Source of the DNA: Trema orientale
Taxonomy: Eukaryota > Streptophyta > Magnoliopsida > Rosales > Cannabaceae
Reading direction: 5' to 3'
Assembly (NCBI GenBank): GCA_002914845.1
Contig: JXTC01000041.1
Span: forward strand, 1,162,368-1,226,367
DNA: 64,000 bases
The notes under the pieces are model-generated. The model worked only from the letters and a program-made list of their open reading frames with translations. It searched no databases and was not told the origin of the DNA. Positions within the stretch are counted from its first letter, which is position 1. Each line of letters begins with the position of its first letter. Shown piece by piece: positions 1-12,709 of this stretch. A program made the position numbers and the translations under genes.

Positions 1-156
1 ATCGTGTCTACTGATCAGTTAGTAAAGTAAATATACTCTCACGAGGGAAGGTTCAAAGAGTTACACCTACCTATCCTATACAGGTTTCGATTGTTGAACT
101 CTATAAATCTAGAGTCTGTAGAGTCTCCTTAAGTAATTTTCATTCATATGGGGGAT
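1..156 (+). mobile_element. 3' internal end of a probable Copia-like LTR retrotransposon
   Basis: The window opens inside an element. No reading frame survives here, but the stretch ends in a short purine run (ATGGGGGATT near 149-157) directly before a TGTTAG LTR start, as the polypurine tract of a retrotransposon would. The body of the element lies to the left of the window. The Copia assignment is inferred from the LTR style; no reverse transcriptase or integrase sequence is visible. Confidence 0.45.
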
Positions 157-1268
157 TGTTAGAAAATGGGCCATTTATTTGAAATGGAAATTTTGGGCTT
201 AAGTGGGCTTGAGAGCTCATGTGTAATAAGCCCAAATTAAAGTTGTAATTCCATTTTCATTAGCCAATTTGGAGCATAAATTAGAGTGGGACCCACTTTG
301 TAAAAGTGTAAGGTCTTGGCATAATTTTATTCTACTCTATGAGTAGATTAAATTGATATATCATGTGTCCAAATTGGAGCTTGGGTGAATGAGAAATTAA
401 TGCTCAAAGTATGCTTGTTGGTAATGGAAAAATAGAGGAAGAAGTATTGGAAAGCTTGTCCCACATTGGTTGGGAAGCTTTCAAACTTGTGCTTTATATA
501 GAGTTGCACTTTTCATAGGTGTAACTATGTGTAAGCCAAGATGCTCTCTCAGGCGCGCGCAGGGGGGGGTGCAAATCTTCGGGCTTGGGCCTGAATTTGC
601 ATGGGCTCGTGTGTGCCCGCACCTGCGGACACGAATGTCGGCCCAAAATCTTGGACTCTTGTACAGCCAACCTTTTGCTGCGGCCAGGTTTATTTTTCTC
701 TATTTTTTTTTTATTTTGCTGCTTCTAGAAGGACATTTGAAGCTGAAGCAATACTTGGTTCAAAAACTGCCATTTACATTTAAATAGAAAAACGTTCAGC
801 CATTTACATGTGGTGAGTAACAGCCACATTATGAGCATAATGGAGCATTCATGTTGGTTTTTGTAACCAATGTTTTCACCAGCTATATAAGCTGACCTCC
901 TCCTTCTCTTTGAACACACCAAAAAAAACGAAAATCAAAGCCTCTTATCAGATTCTCTCCATTATTTTCTCTAAGGCCTCTAGTTCAATTGTTCTTCAAG
1001 TTCTTGAGTTTTTATAGCTACAGTTTTCAGAGTGTCTAGGAAATTTCGTAGCTACATCTTTTAGAGTGTTAGAGTTTATATAACAATCCAGTTTGTAGAG
1101 TGGAAGTGTTGGTGCTTCACTTGCTACTCTAGTCGTTGTATCCTGGGAAACTGACGCTCGAGAAGTTCTCAAGCATTCTACCGGAGGGAACGAATTAGTT
1201 TTAAGGACACTGTGTCGTACACAGGCCTCGGCGTTTCTAAAAGTGCAACTGAAATTCCGGTTGGAACA
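157..1268 (+). repeat. Probable 3' LTR (TGTT...AACA)
   Basis: A block of about 1.1 kb starts with TGTTAG just after a polypurine run and ends with GGAACA, giving the TG...CA and TGTT/AACA termini expected of an LTR. A TATA-like element (CTATATAAG near 882-890) followed by a pyrimidine-rich leader would fit the LTR promoter. Small open frames inside (for example 470-787) have no recognisable domain. The right end is the less certain boundary, because the second LTR is outside the window and no target duplication can be compared. Confidence 0.5.
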
Positions 1269-1799
1269 TACTATTGGTAACGTTATTTATTGAAAAGTTT
1301 ATTATAAATGTTTGTAACCTTATATATTGTATGTTAATTATTTTCTACAAGAGGCTCATCCTCGAATTCAGAGGAAATAGATAGATAGTAGAGAATGTTT
1401 TAAGGATTGATCTTCCTAATAAAGTTATGATTTGTATTTGGCGAGTTTATCATGAAGCTTTATGGGAGTCGATGAGATTATATCCATCATATATAGGAAA
1501 GTGCTCCAATTTGTATGTTGTATTTCTTACGATTGTCCTGGGGAGACTATTACTTCTTGCCTTGATCAGCTATAGATATGCTAAGCCAATTTGAAGAGCA
1601 TCTAAATTTAAGTTAAGTTCACCAACTTATTTTCAATATCGATAATTGATATTACTCAGTCATATTCTCATAGATATCACTTAGTTAAACTATTATATTA
1701 TGAGTATGGAAGATTTTGATTTATTTATTATTTATTATAATTTGGAATGAATGAAATAAGAGTATATATTGCTCGAAAATGAAACTACCTAAAGTTGCT

Positions 1800-2307
1800 A
1801 CTTAAATTAAAGTGATGCTATTTGTGGAATTTTAGAAAAATAAAGGCAAATATGAAGACTATTACTAGCACATAAATATTGCTAAAGAGGCAAACTCATT
1901 AGTCACCCCTCTTCGTATGGGTATTATAAAATGAAACCACCTAAAGTTGCTACTCAAAGAAATAAGAGTATACTTAAATTAAAGTGATGCTATTTGTGGA
2001 ATTTTAGAAAAATAAAGGCAAATATGAAGACTATTACTAGCACATAAATATTGCTAAAGAGGCAAACTCATTAGTCACCCCTCTTCGTATGGGTATTATA
2101 AAATGAAACCACCTAAAGTTGCTACTCAAAGAAATAAGAGTATACATTGCTCGAAAATGAAACCACCTAAATTTGCTACTAAAAGTGATTCTATTTGGGG
2201 AATTTTAGAAAAACAAAAGCAAATATGAAGACTATTATTAGTACACAAACACTGCTAAGGAGGCAAACTCATTAGTTACCCCTCTTCAAATGGGTATTAT
2301 AAAATGA
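1800..2307 (+). repeat. 172-bp tandem repeat, two identical copies plus one diverged
   Basis: The segments 1800-1971 and 1972-2143 read as identical 172-bp units starting ACTTAAATTAAAGTGATG. A third, clearly diverged copy runs from about 2144 to 2307. The identity of the first two copies implies a recent duplication, whereas the third copy is older. No gene is seen in the repeat. Confidence 0.85.
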
Positions 2308-2560
2308 ATGTGGATGCAGCCTAAATGAGCAAACATGCACAGTTAGAGTTGGTGCTATATTTCGAAAAGCAAAAAGTTAAGTGATTTAGCTAAGAAACTT
2401 GATAGACTTCTATAATTAAATAATGCTAAAGCCAAAGCCATACGGGTGTCTCTCCTATGGGTTAAGGATTTTAGCCTTAATCTCTAGTCTGTAGAGTCAA
2501 AAGTATTGGTCGTGATTCAATATTTGAACAATAGTATGATGTGCCATTAAAAGTTTGGGG
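2290..2560 (+). pseudogene. Degenerate RNase H-like (RVT_3) retroelement fragment
   Basis: Conceptual translation gives pieces resembling the plant RVT_3 RNase H-like domain found at the C-terminus of LINE-type polyproteins: KMNVDAA near 2302, then AKAKAIRVSLLWVKDF near 2430-2480 and ESKVLVVIQYLN near 2497-2532. The family pattern is an initial N-x-D-G/A strand, an AEA-x-A-L-R helix and a later ES/D-D-x strand. Stops interrupt the frame (for example after the KMNVDAA segment and after SLNL). It is a dead remnant. The assignment rests on motif spacing, not on a search. Confidence 0.5.
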
Positions 2561-2579
2561 AGCTACTATTATATGTATG

Positions 2580-3106
2580 GGTTTATGGTAAAAAATGGCC
2601 CATGAACTATCCAATTTGAGATAATTTAGTCCCCGAATTAAGCGTTTGAACTTTTCGATGAAGCAATTTGGTTCATGAATTATCTAAATTGTATCTTACT
2701 ATTAAATTTCTAATAGAAAACACATGTGAAGAGCACGTGGTAGAGTCTAAAAAGGTATTTGAGAGAAAACAAACTGAACAAAAAGATTTAGAGGGAAGAA
2801 ATAGTTATTTTTTGCATTTTTTTTTAATGTCCTTAAAGCTACAAATTTGGAGAAAAATTTTCCCTGATTGTTTTATTTTATGCTTAAAAGTCTCACATTA
2901 TATTTCAAATACACTTTCAGATACTGTCATATGCTCCTTACGTATATTTTCTATTAAAAATTTAATATCAGGTTACAATTTGGATAATACAGGGACAAAA
3001 TTACTATAAATCGAAAAATTTAGAGGGCTCAATTGCCAAAATTAGAACTTTGAGGACTAAATTGCCCCAAGTTGGATAGTTTTGGGGCTATTTTTGCTAT
3101 TTACCC
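2580..3106. mobile_element. MITE-like element, family with the copy at 21019
   Basis: The ends are imperfect inverted repeats (GGTTTATGGTAAAAAATGGC against the complement of the right end). The interior matches 21019-21550 over most of its length, including the shared stretch CTATTAAATTTCTAATAGAA. No target duplication is recognisable at this copy, so it is probably old. The open frame at 2668-3009 lies wholly inside the element and is not considered a gene. Confidence 0.65.
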
Positions 3107-6100
3107 TGAATATTTTTAGTCTATTCTCTTTCTTTCTAAGTATTCGGGATAACCATGTGTTTGTAATATCATGAAACTGTACGCTTTAGCTAGGTTTACC
3201 CTAGGAGTAGAAGATGAACTAATCTAGTTAGAAGTATTCCCTCATCTAATCGAATCTAATTGAGTCTGTCACTGTAAAAGATGCTCTTATTTAATAATAA
3301 CATATATTATCTCGAAAAAAAAGTACATATAGTATTGAATATGCTAGATAGATTTTATCTCTGTTGTTACAAAAATTTTATTTATACTGATTTCTAAGAT
3401 GTTCAGTATGTGGAGTGAATATAAAAAGAAAAAAGATGGCCAAAGGAGCTCTTCCCTTCGGAAGCCTGTTATACAAAACTAACAAATGTGTTCTATTGAA
3501 TAGCATATATATATATTACAATGGTGGATGTTTAGCACTATTATTCACAATAGAAGTACTATATTCATAATAGCTATGTGATATATTAACACATGGTAAG
3601 ACTTACGGTTGGGGTTCTCCTATTGGTTAGGGATTTTAGACCTAAATCTCCAGTTTCTGAAGTTAGATGCATTGAAGTGATTAACTAATGTTGAATGCAT
3701 TGAGTATTTTTCTTTTTTTTTTTGTTCACTATTTTTCTAACATCGTGGTCAACCAGCTGGTGGTACTTGGCTTAACGAAAATAATCATAGGATTTAGGAA
3801 TTACTTTATTTATTGGAGAAATTTTATCTTCCAATTTAGGATGTTATTGTAAAGTTCACAATTTTTTACAAGTAGATTTGTTTTGTCCAAAAAAAAAGTA
3901 TCTTAGTAGTTTTTATTTGTGAAATTTCCTTTTTGCCTTTTTGTTACCTATTAGAATGATTTTTAATAACAAAATTAGTGGTCAGAACGACAAATTTCCC
4001 AACTAGGATATAAAACAATGGTCGGATTAGGAGGATCAATTACCAACTTGACCAGAGCGAGTTTAGCATCACAAATGATTCAAGACCTGACAAGAGCTCA
4101 TTTTGACTCGTACATAATCTTTGCACTTTTACTATAACCAAGAAAGAGGATATATTTGGTTTCAAAAAAAAAAAAAGGAAAAAAAAAAAAAGAAAGAGGA
4201 TATATATATATCTTTCAAAGATAAAGTACGAATAAAAGAATTGTCATAATTTAATACCTCCAGATATACCCGAGCCAAAATCCATTCACAAGAAAGTAAT
4301 CACGGTTGTCTCGGCACCTCCGTTTGTTTTCAAGCTGACCCCAATTATAAGAAAGCAAACAGAAACAACTTTGGCAAGCTAAGTTCAATTACAAGAGAAC
4401 AATTACTATCTACTCAGCGTCTCTAAACTTTCTCGAGCAGAGTGATGATGTACAAGGTCCTAGATATCCCAAGCATAGCACAAATAACCAATGTCAGTAA
4501 TGTTGAAACCATATGTGCAGTAATTATTTCTGAATTATTGTCTAAGGCATCCACAAGTGGCAGCAATATGCAAGAATAGGTGTCGACCACTTCTACATCA
4601 AGAGGGACGTATGCTACTCCTCTATGTATAAGCATATATAGTTTTTTCACAAAATGGGTAAGCCGTCGTTCGTACTCTGAAAAACTCTAATCTTGCCAAT
4701 ATTATTCTCTTCTCTCTTTATTTTGCCGCCTGCCTTGGACGACTGTCTTGGACACCAACTTAGCTCACATTGTTAGACCACCGTGCTGTACTCTTTGCAA
4801 CTTTCATTTCAACCTCAACATCGACAGTGATGACGTTCATTTTTGGCACGAAGTACAAGGCGCAGAAAGTTGGTGCTTGCACAAGAGTTAGGAAGTCGGT
4901 TTTGCCACTTGAGTTTTTTCTTTAGACTATTTTTGAGTTATAATAATGTTATAGTTTTTATTTGTGAAATTTCCTATTTGCCCTTATGTTACCCACGTTT
5001 TCATAGCGTTTGAGTTTTAATCATTTGTTGTTATTGGGATAAAACTACTAAGATTGTGAAAAAAATTTAAGTCATAGTATCACAAATACCTCCCTTAAAA
5101 ACTACTATTTAGGAAAATGTCCTGGTTTTAACTTGGTAAGGAGTAGCACATATTAGCTAATGCCTATGAGAGGGAGCTGTATGTGAATACACTATGATAA
5201 AAGCCATAATTTGAACTCAAATTAATTGTGAATAATTAAATATATCCAAATTACACAAGAAACTCTTTATTTTTGCGCAAAAATAAAATAATCCGATCAT
5301 TATTCTTTATATCTTTTAAGTAATTCGTATTCTATCTTTAATTTATGGCCTTCGCATTCTATTCCTGTGAACCAAATGGTGTGTTCAAATCGCGGCACGC
5401 ATATAATCTGCTAGGGTAATAAAGTGAATACAATGAGAGCATAAGGAGCTGGCAGCAACTTTTTCGAAGAAACAAAAACAAAAGGGAAAAAACAAATTAT
5501 AAGACCCACGTCGCAAAGCTGAAAATGACAAATGAAAGCAATTAATAAACAATAATAATTCATATCGTGTCCAAAAAAATTAAAAGAAATGAATTTTTAT
5601 CGCTTTGGTAGAGTACTCTAAGAGAGACAAAACTATTGAGAACGTGAACAAATTACTTTAGTTTGAACTATATATGCAACTTGAAAATGTGCTACATATT
5701 AATCATTTGTTACCTGAAGAAAGTGTGGGATAGATGTAAGGGTCACCAATCCTCTCTATCTTCTTTTCCTATCATATTTTAGAGCTTTCTAACAAGAAAA
5801 CTAATGGTCATCCTCCAAAATGTTGCCCAGCAGTACTAACTTTCTAATTTCAGGCATGGCTGAGTTATTAAAACTAACATACGTTGTGTGATGCATACTT
5901 CAGAGAAGCTTACAAAATGACATAATCTGTTCATTAATTCAAACAATATAGAGTATATGTATATATAAGTATATTTGAAGCAAGCTACAAAACCCTAAAA
6001 GTGAAACGATCCATATTAGACTATACCTTTTTTAATAATACTACAGTATATATACTAACAAAAGTATGTTCATATAAATAAATATCGAATTAATCTAACA

Positions 6101-8110
6101 GCCCCATAAATATGTCACACATGCTTATATACAATGGGCATTAGGGGCTTTAAGTGCTGTTATACATATCCATGGCCTTCCACCAATTATAACAGTTATT
6201 GACCCAAATGTTTTTTTTTTTTTTCTTTTGGGGGAGGTTTGGGGGGGTTGATATTCATAACGCCTTAATCTCCTTATATATAACTTCAATAACCATAATA
6301 CTAGAATTAAGTAAATTATTTGACTATAGAAATAATTGGTACTTTCTGTTTTTCATATAAATAGATTTTTTTTTCCATTTTTGTTTTCCTTGTCGTATTG
6401 TTCATTTCAGCCAATCCCCTCCTTTTAATCTCGTCGCCAGGTCATGCATGACCAGTTTCGCATGTCGTTCATAGCTTAGCTTCGACTTTCTCTCTCTCAC
6501 ATGATACACAAATAAAACAAGTGATGAAATAAGTGATGATGGGTTGGGCAGCATTGGGGACCGACCTATTTTCTTGTTGCTTTTTGATTTCAGAAACCAA
6601 GACGATGCCTTTTCGAAAAAAAAAAAAACCAAGACGATGCTATTGCCAGGACACATACATATATATCTACCTAGATAAATATATTATAAAAGCAAAGCTC
6701 TAGCTAGTTAATTAATAAAAAAGAAATTAGGATGCTAATTAATTATAAATTGACATAAAAAATTAATTGTATACATGACATGATATATATACATATGGAA
6801 AGAGAGAACCATATTATATAGAAAAGGAATCAAATAAGTAAAAGCGCTATTTTCATAATAAAGCATATATGTCTGCAGGAGTTTTAATCACTGATCAATG
6901 ATCCAATCATGCAACTCATGTTATAAGTGGACAGAGGAAAAAGGTTATTGCTTTTATTATAATTTCTTTTTCACCCCATAATGTTAAAAGGCCAGAATCA
7001 ACTTCTTATAATTATATATATATATATCATTCCCCGGAACATATCGTATCTCAGCCATCTCTTCTATCGATGCGTGTGAAATCTTGCTTTTTAATTACTA
7101 GGCCGGGGTTGCTTTATTTCTACTTCTGATGGCATGGGAAAGGTGGTGTTGTACATATATGTAAATAACTAAATAACGAAACTGTACATATAAATTATTT
7201 GATTAAAGTTAAGTTAATAATAATAGGAGTACTATTACTAAAGGAGAAAATTAAAATATATATATAATATATTTTCGGGTGTGGAAAGAAAACAAAGGAA
7301 AAGACAGAAAGTGAACGTCAGAACAAGCTTGTTGGCTTAGGCTGTGGTGTAGGATGGATGGAGAGCTCCAAAGAAATCCCTCCTCATCCACATCTCTCTC
7401 TCTCTCTCTCTCTCTCTTACTCTCTCTATCTCCTACTAGCTAGTCTTTTTTTCATTTTAAAGAAACTGAAAATATTGGTTTTTAAGTGATTTTTTCTCTT
7501 GAATTTTCATGGTCTGCTACCAGCTAAGATAAGGTGGTTGTTGTTGTTAGATAATGGCTACAATACAAGAGGTTTGTTTGGTAATCCAGTTTGAAGTTCT
7601 TTAATCTTATTATTTTTGTCTTCTTTTTTTTTTTTTTCGGGGGGGGTCAATTTTATACTCTTCCTTCTTCTAACTTTTTCTCTATGTTTTTTTCTCTCTT
7701 TGTTTATGAAGGTTTTATATTTATAGCTAGCGCGCGTTGAGAGTGATGCAAACAAAATCGCCGAGAAGACAAGTACTTGGAATCAAGCTCAAAGAATATG
7801 GAAGTTAAGATTTCGATGGCATATGTCCACACACATGTGATCATCAGAAAGCTAAATCAGCTTTCCGTTAACAATCATTAGGAACTGTTTCAAGCTTTTT
7901 AGGGTTTGCAGCACTCAGATTTCAACATGCTGTGTGACAAGATTCTATATGTCTACACATATATAGTACTAGCTAGCAACTTGGATCTCTTAGCTCATAA
8001 ATGAATCTCATAGTTTCTGTATTATCTGTACTGCTTCTGATCTGATTTCTAACGGTTCATCTACAAGAAAGAGAATAAGATAGATATATTATAAGAAAAA
8101 ATAAGAAAAA
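3107..8110. other. Intergenic region and IDD upstream DNA, no gene recognised
   Basis: About 5 kb of AT-rich DNA with homopolymer runs and no open frame that I can assign. Near 3600-3680 a phrase resembling the RNase H-like helix of retroelements (LLLVRDF) recurs without supporting context. A minus-strand frame at 4423-4650 has hydrophobic stretches but no family I recognise. A (CT)n tract at 7393-7417 lies about 700 bp before the IDD start codon and is typical of plant promoters and 5' leaders. Confidence 0.5.
7393..7417 (+). promoter_or_regulatory. (CT)n tract upstream of the IDD gene
   Basis: A pure CT dinucleotide run sits in a pyrimidine-rich stretch upstream of the IDD start codon. Such tracts are common near transcription starts and in 5' leaders of plant genes. 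Its role here is inference. An ATG occurs at about 7554, between the tract and the real start, so the leader may contain upstream ATGs or an intron. Confidence 0.35.
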
Positions 8111-10260
8111 ATGATGAAGGGTTTGATGGTGGATGATAACATGTCCAATTTGACTTTTGCGTCTGGTGAAATAAGTGCTTCTTCAAGTACAAGAAATGAC
8201 CAATCTGTAGGCAACCTGTACCCTCAAAACTCCTCTGCTTCAACAAATCAATTACCACCACCACCAAACAAAAAGAAACGAAGCCTTCCAGGAAACCCAG
8301 GTCTCAATTTTCTTCTTTTCTTTTTGTTTTTTTAATTTTTAATTTTTGTCACGTAACAATATTTATAAAATTTATCAATTACCAAATTGTTCTCATACAT
8401 AATTGAGAATTCATATTTATATACTATCATATTGTGTTTTGGGATTTTGAATCAGACCCAGATGCTGAAGTAATAGCCTTATCTCCGAAAACTCTTCTAG
8501 CGACCAATAGATTCATATGCGAGATCTGTAACAAAGGGTTTCAGAGAGACCAGAACCTTCAGCTCCACAGAAGAGGACATAATCTGCCATGGAAGCTAAA
8601 GCAAAGATCAAACAAGGAGGTGATTAGGAAGAAGGTTTATGTTTGTCCAGAGGCCTCGTGCGTTCACCATGACCCATCAAGGGCACTTGGAGATCTCACT
8701 GGTATTAAGAAGCACTTCTTCAGAAAGCACGGCGAGAAGAAGTGGAAGTGCGACAAGTGCTCTAAGCGTTACGCAGTTCAATCCGATTGGAAAGCTCACT
8801 CCAAGATCTGTGGCACTAGAGAGTATAGATGCGACTGTGGTACCCTTTTCTCCCGGTAAGAGGGAAAAAAAAAAAAAAAAAAAGAATCAATACATATAAT
8901 TTGAAGAATAAAATCAATTAACAATCAGTAAATATGGAGAGATATATATATATATATGTATATGACCAATTGATGATGTATATAAATATAGTAAAGAGAG
9001 AGAATATATATATTAATAAATTCATGTGTATATTATTAGCTGGAGAAAGCATAGTATATTTCTCCCGAGTACTTATATATATTGACATGATGAGCTTAAG
9101 CCTCAAAGTGCTTGTCGTATAATAGGGGCGGCTTTAAGGGATACATCTGTTATATATGTCTCTTATGGTGTCCTATGAAAGAAAAATAGAAAAAGTTATT
9201 GCATGACATGTGATCTCACACCACTACATATACAATATGGGATTGCATTCTGTTAATATGGGGCTTTTTTGTTTTGCACTTTTTGTTTGTTTGTGGTTTG
9301 TTTTGGAACAGGAGGGACAGTTTTATAACTCACAGAGCCTTCTGTGACGCTTTAGCACAAGAGAGTAGTAGTACTAGTACTACCACTGCCAGAGCCATGA
9401 CAGCTATTATGAACCCACTTCAGCATCAGCATCAGCATCATCATCATCATCTATCTTCCTCATCATCACAACAACTTGTCCTACCTCAACACATCGAACA
9501 CCACCTTCATGGCGGCGGCGCCGCCATCAAGAGAGAAGTAGTCCAAGACCTAATCCCACCGTGGTTGGCTTGTCCTCCGCCGCAACCGCCACCACCGCCG
9601 TCGCTGCAGCCGCCCCAACCGTTAATGCAGTTCTCTTCTCCTAATAACCCTACTTCTACACTTCTCAACATCCAAGCCCAACCACCACCACCACCACCAC
9701 CACCACAAGCAGCAGCATCACCTTTTGCGTCCGCTACTGCGTTACTACAAAAGGCGGCTCAAATGGGGTCCACCATGAGCAACCGGGCCGCTTCATTTCT
9801 CAAGGCCCAGCAGGCCCACCAAGCGCACCACTACTTGGCGTCTGAGAGTAATAACAATAACAATATGGGGACGGCCAGCGGTGTCGTTTCTGGCCTGGGA
9901 TTGTCGTGTGAGAATATAGCTCATGAACATGATCATGATCATGATCAGTTTCGGTTTGGGAACGATTACGAAGAAATGATGAGTTCTCTTTCTGCTGCTG
10001 TAGCTCCCCCGATGCCGCCGCCGCCGCCTGCTGCTGGGATCAATGCGGCGACGCCGTCGGGGTGTAGTAGTGGCGTTGGAATGGGGGTTGGTGGTGGCCA
10101 TGGCGGCGGCAATGATGGATTGACGAGAGACTTCTTGGGGCTAAGGACATTCCCGCATAGAGATATTTTTAACATAGTTGGACTTGATCATATAAACTCC
10201 TCAGCGTACGGATCAGATCATCCGAAACATGATCATCACCAACCACCTTGGCAAGGTTAA
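8111..10260 (+). CDS. IDD-family C2H2 zinc-finger transcription factor (IDD7-like)
   Basis: A nuclear DNA-binding regulator of the plant INDETERMINATE DOMAIN family. Three exons join in frame: 8111-8300, 8456-8855 and 9312-10260 (introns GT-AG), giving 512 aa. Residues 54-57 (KKKR) form a basic nuclear signal. Four zinc fingers follow: C85/C88/H101/H105; C127/C132/H150/H155; C2HC C162/C165/H178/C182; and C189/C191/H204/C208. The signature between fingers 1 and 2 (HNLPWKLKQR) and the end FSRRDSFITHRAFCDAL are diagnostic. The C-terminal half is low-complexity (poly-His, poly-Pro, poly-Gln) but keeps the two family motifs SATALLQKAAQMGST (about 337-351) and TRDFLGLR (about 468). The N-terminal MSNLTFASGE and overall plan resemble IDD7 and JACKDAW-type members; the exact orthologue needs a tree. 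IDD proteins bind DNA and partner GRAS proteins such as SCR, SHR and DELLAs. The start is the first ATG of a tandem pair (MMKGL). Confidence 0.95.
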
Positions 10261-11780
10261 TATTATCCTATAAATAATAGTAATTTATATTTTGTTATGT
10301 ATGTATATTGATCGGCGACTGTCGTTTCTTATATATATTCATTTTTGGATTATATGTATACTGAACAATCCTAACTAATATCCCTTCTTCGTACGTAATG
10401 CTCTCTCTCAGCTCTAATTAAACTGCGCTATAGTTACTCTCTTTTTTTTTTTTTTTCTTTTGTTTTTCCTCGTATAAATTTCGATCTCTCTAGCTATTAC
10501 ATCTTTACTTGTTGAAATAGCGACAAATATAATTGATTTATATGTGATAATCGGCTCATTTATAATTGATTTATTTTGGGAAAAAAAAAAAACTATTGGT
10601 TTAACTGATTACAGGCAGGCACAAAAGGAATTGAATCAATACAAGTTGCAGACCATATCGATCAACGGAAAAAAAAAAAAAAAAAAAAGACAATACACAT
10701 GTCGAAAGAGAATCAGAGAATGTAATGTGTGCCCTATAAACCCATTGGAGCTTAAAGGTTAAGTCTTATCTTATATAAGTACGTATACGTGTATATATAT
10801 ATATATATGGCAAAGATGAACTGTTCTTTTATTTGTTCAATTGTATAGTCCTAATCTAAAACTAATATTAAAAAGCTTTACTAATAGATCTTTTTTCTTT
10901 TTTTATAATTAATGGTTGACACCTCCGGGGGATGAATATTATAGTACTTAGACTAGCTAGTAGCTAGGCTACTTGTACTATTATTTACATCAAGTTTTGT
11001 TCGCTTGCATTGTTCATTTGTTAACTGATGAGTATTTCTTTCCCCTTCTTCCTCCCCCCCCCCCCCCCTTTTTTTTCCTTCTGAAACAGTTCCTTAATTG
11101 TCAATTGTTAATGAGTATTATTTTCCTTAAGCTAAAGTAAGATCTAAAGCAAAATATTTTCAGGTTTAATGAGCTAGATTAATTTTATGCGTTTAGATTG
11201 CTTCTTTCTTCTTTTTTTTTTTTTCCCTTCAAAAGAAAAAGCCTTTGCAATGAATATTATTATATCCATAATGATCCAATTAACAACACATTGGAATCTA
11301 TGTACAATAGCATGCAGTAGTTTGGAATATTTAAATATTTACGTGCAAAATAAAGTATGCTAGCTTATTTTACAAGGTAATTATGTATGTATATATGTGT
11401 GTGTATATATATCCTTAACAAGAAGAAGTCGACTTGTTAATAAATATTTTCGTTGTAATACTTATCATCAATAATATTTAGTACTGAGAGTTAAATTTTT
11501 GTAAAAGTTGATTTATGAATTGGAAATGATATTTGACGTTGAATCACTCAAATCTGGTTATCTGGGCTTTAATTAAATATTGCATGCACATCTTTACGGG
11601 ATATCATTGGCCGACATGTATGGCCCTGCCACGTAAACTAGCTAGCTAGCTCGCACATACATTAACTTTCTCCCTAGTCAATGCAAATATAAAGTCCCTA
11701 GTCACCATCGACCAACAACTAGTTAGCTGTACGGAAATTTGGGTTGCGCGATATTGTAAACGATACTTCTTCCTTTTTTT
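10261..11780. other. Downstream of IDD: no gene recognised
   Basis: AT-rich DNA with several poly-T/poly-A runs, a poly-C/T run near 11054-11076 and TA microsatellites. The first few hundred bases should hold the IDD 3' UTR. No coding or repeat structure stands out. Confidence 0.5.
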
Positions 11781-11793
11781 CTTTTCGTCGATT

Positions 11794-12041
11794 GAAAAAT
11801 ATTTATTGTCATTTGAAACGATTTAGTGCATAATTAAATTACAACTCACCCGCTGTCTGAAAAAAAAAAATTACAATTCACCCTACTAAAAAAAATTACA
11901 ATTCACCCGACTTGGGGAGACATTTGAGAAATATTTATTGTCGTTTGAAACGATTTAGTGCATAATTAAATTACAACTCACCCGCTGTCTAAAAAAAAAA
12001 AAATACAATTCACCCGAATTGGGGAGAGATTTGAGAAATAT
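11794..12041 (+). repeat. Tandem duplication, unit about 132 bp
   Basis: The phrase ATATTTATTGTC-TTTGAAACG followed by TTTAGTGCATAATTAAATTA occurs at 11798 and again about 132 bp later, with the following A-rich and CAATTCACCC blocks also repeated. The copies are nearly identical apart from A-run length and a few substitutions. Confidence 0.8.
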
Positions 12042-12527
12042 ATCTAGAGATATTCAATTATAACTTATCCGAAAGTACCACTAATTCCTATGTTGATGGA
12101 GGTTTTTGTCAACAGATCCGCAAACACGAATAAAATTCAGTAAAGCAAATCAACATATGAGTGGTTCGTCTCCCACAAGTCTTTTATCATGTATAGCGGT
12201 ATATAATTTGTTCGGAATTCTCGGATTGAAGTTGTATATTCCCTAGCTAGGAGGCGTAGTCTAGTTATAGAAAGCTACACTTGGTGAAGTCTAATCCCAT
12301 GATCTTATTTGTTATATAACACTTTTATCCTCCAGGTGAAACTCATACTAGTCGTTGTTACTGATGGACTCATACTAGGATTGTTTATGAGAATTTTCGT
12401 AAGATGGGGCGGATTGAGGAATGTAATACAGGGAAAAATAATTTCTTTCTTTGTTTTTTTTTTTGGATATATATTTAGTATAATTTTCATAAATCTAATT
12501 ATTTTTCTATTGGCTGCATTTCTTTAA

Positions 12528-12578
12528 ATAAAGGAATCACGTGACTTTATCCTAGAAGGATAAAGTGAATCCTTTAGT
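12528..12578. repeat. Imperfect hairpin of about 45 bp
   Basis: The arm ACTTTATCCT is followed after three bases (AGA) by its exact complement AGGATAAAGT. The arms continue outward as GGAATCAC... and ...GAATCC, with a 3-base bulge that creates CACGTG on the left side. It could form a stem-loop in RNA or be a miniature transposon remnant. No transcript evidence can be judged from sequence. Confidence 0.55.
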
Positions 12579-12709
12579 TTACACTTTCGCATATATATGG
12601 GATTCACTTGTGCAGAATCACCTATTCTACAAGGGCCACAACATGAGTGGACTTATATATTCATGAGAGTGAAAATGTTGACTTTGTGGGGCGGAAAAAT
12701 TAAATAAAA

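Noticed and set aside
470-922. Short open frames on both strands near the start
   Set aside because: They lie inside the probable LTR, are short and low-complexity, and match no protein family.
2668-3009. 113-aa open frame
   Set aside because: It is wholly inside a MITE-like element whose relative at 21019 does not keep the frame open.
4423-4650. 75-aa minus-strand frame with hydrophobic segments
   Set aside because: No recognisable domain, no splice context and no supporting neighbour; it could be a fragment of a decayed gene but this cannot be supported.
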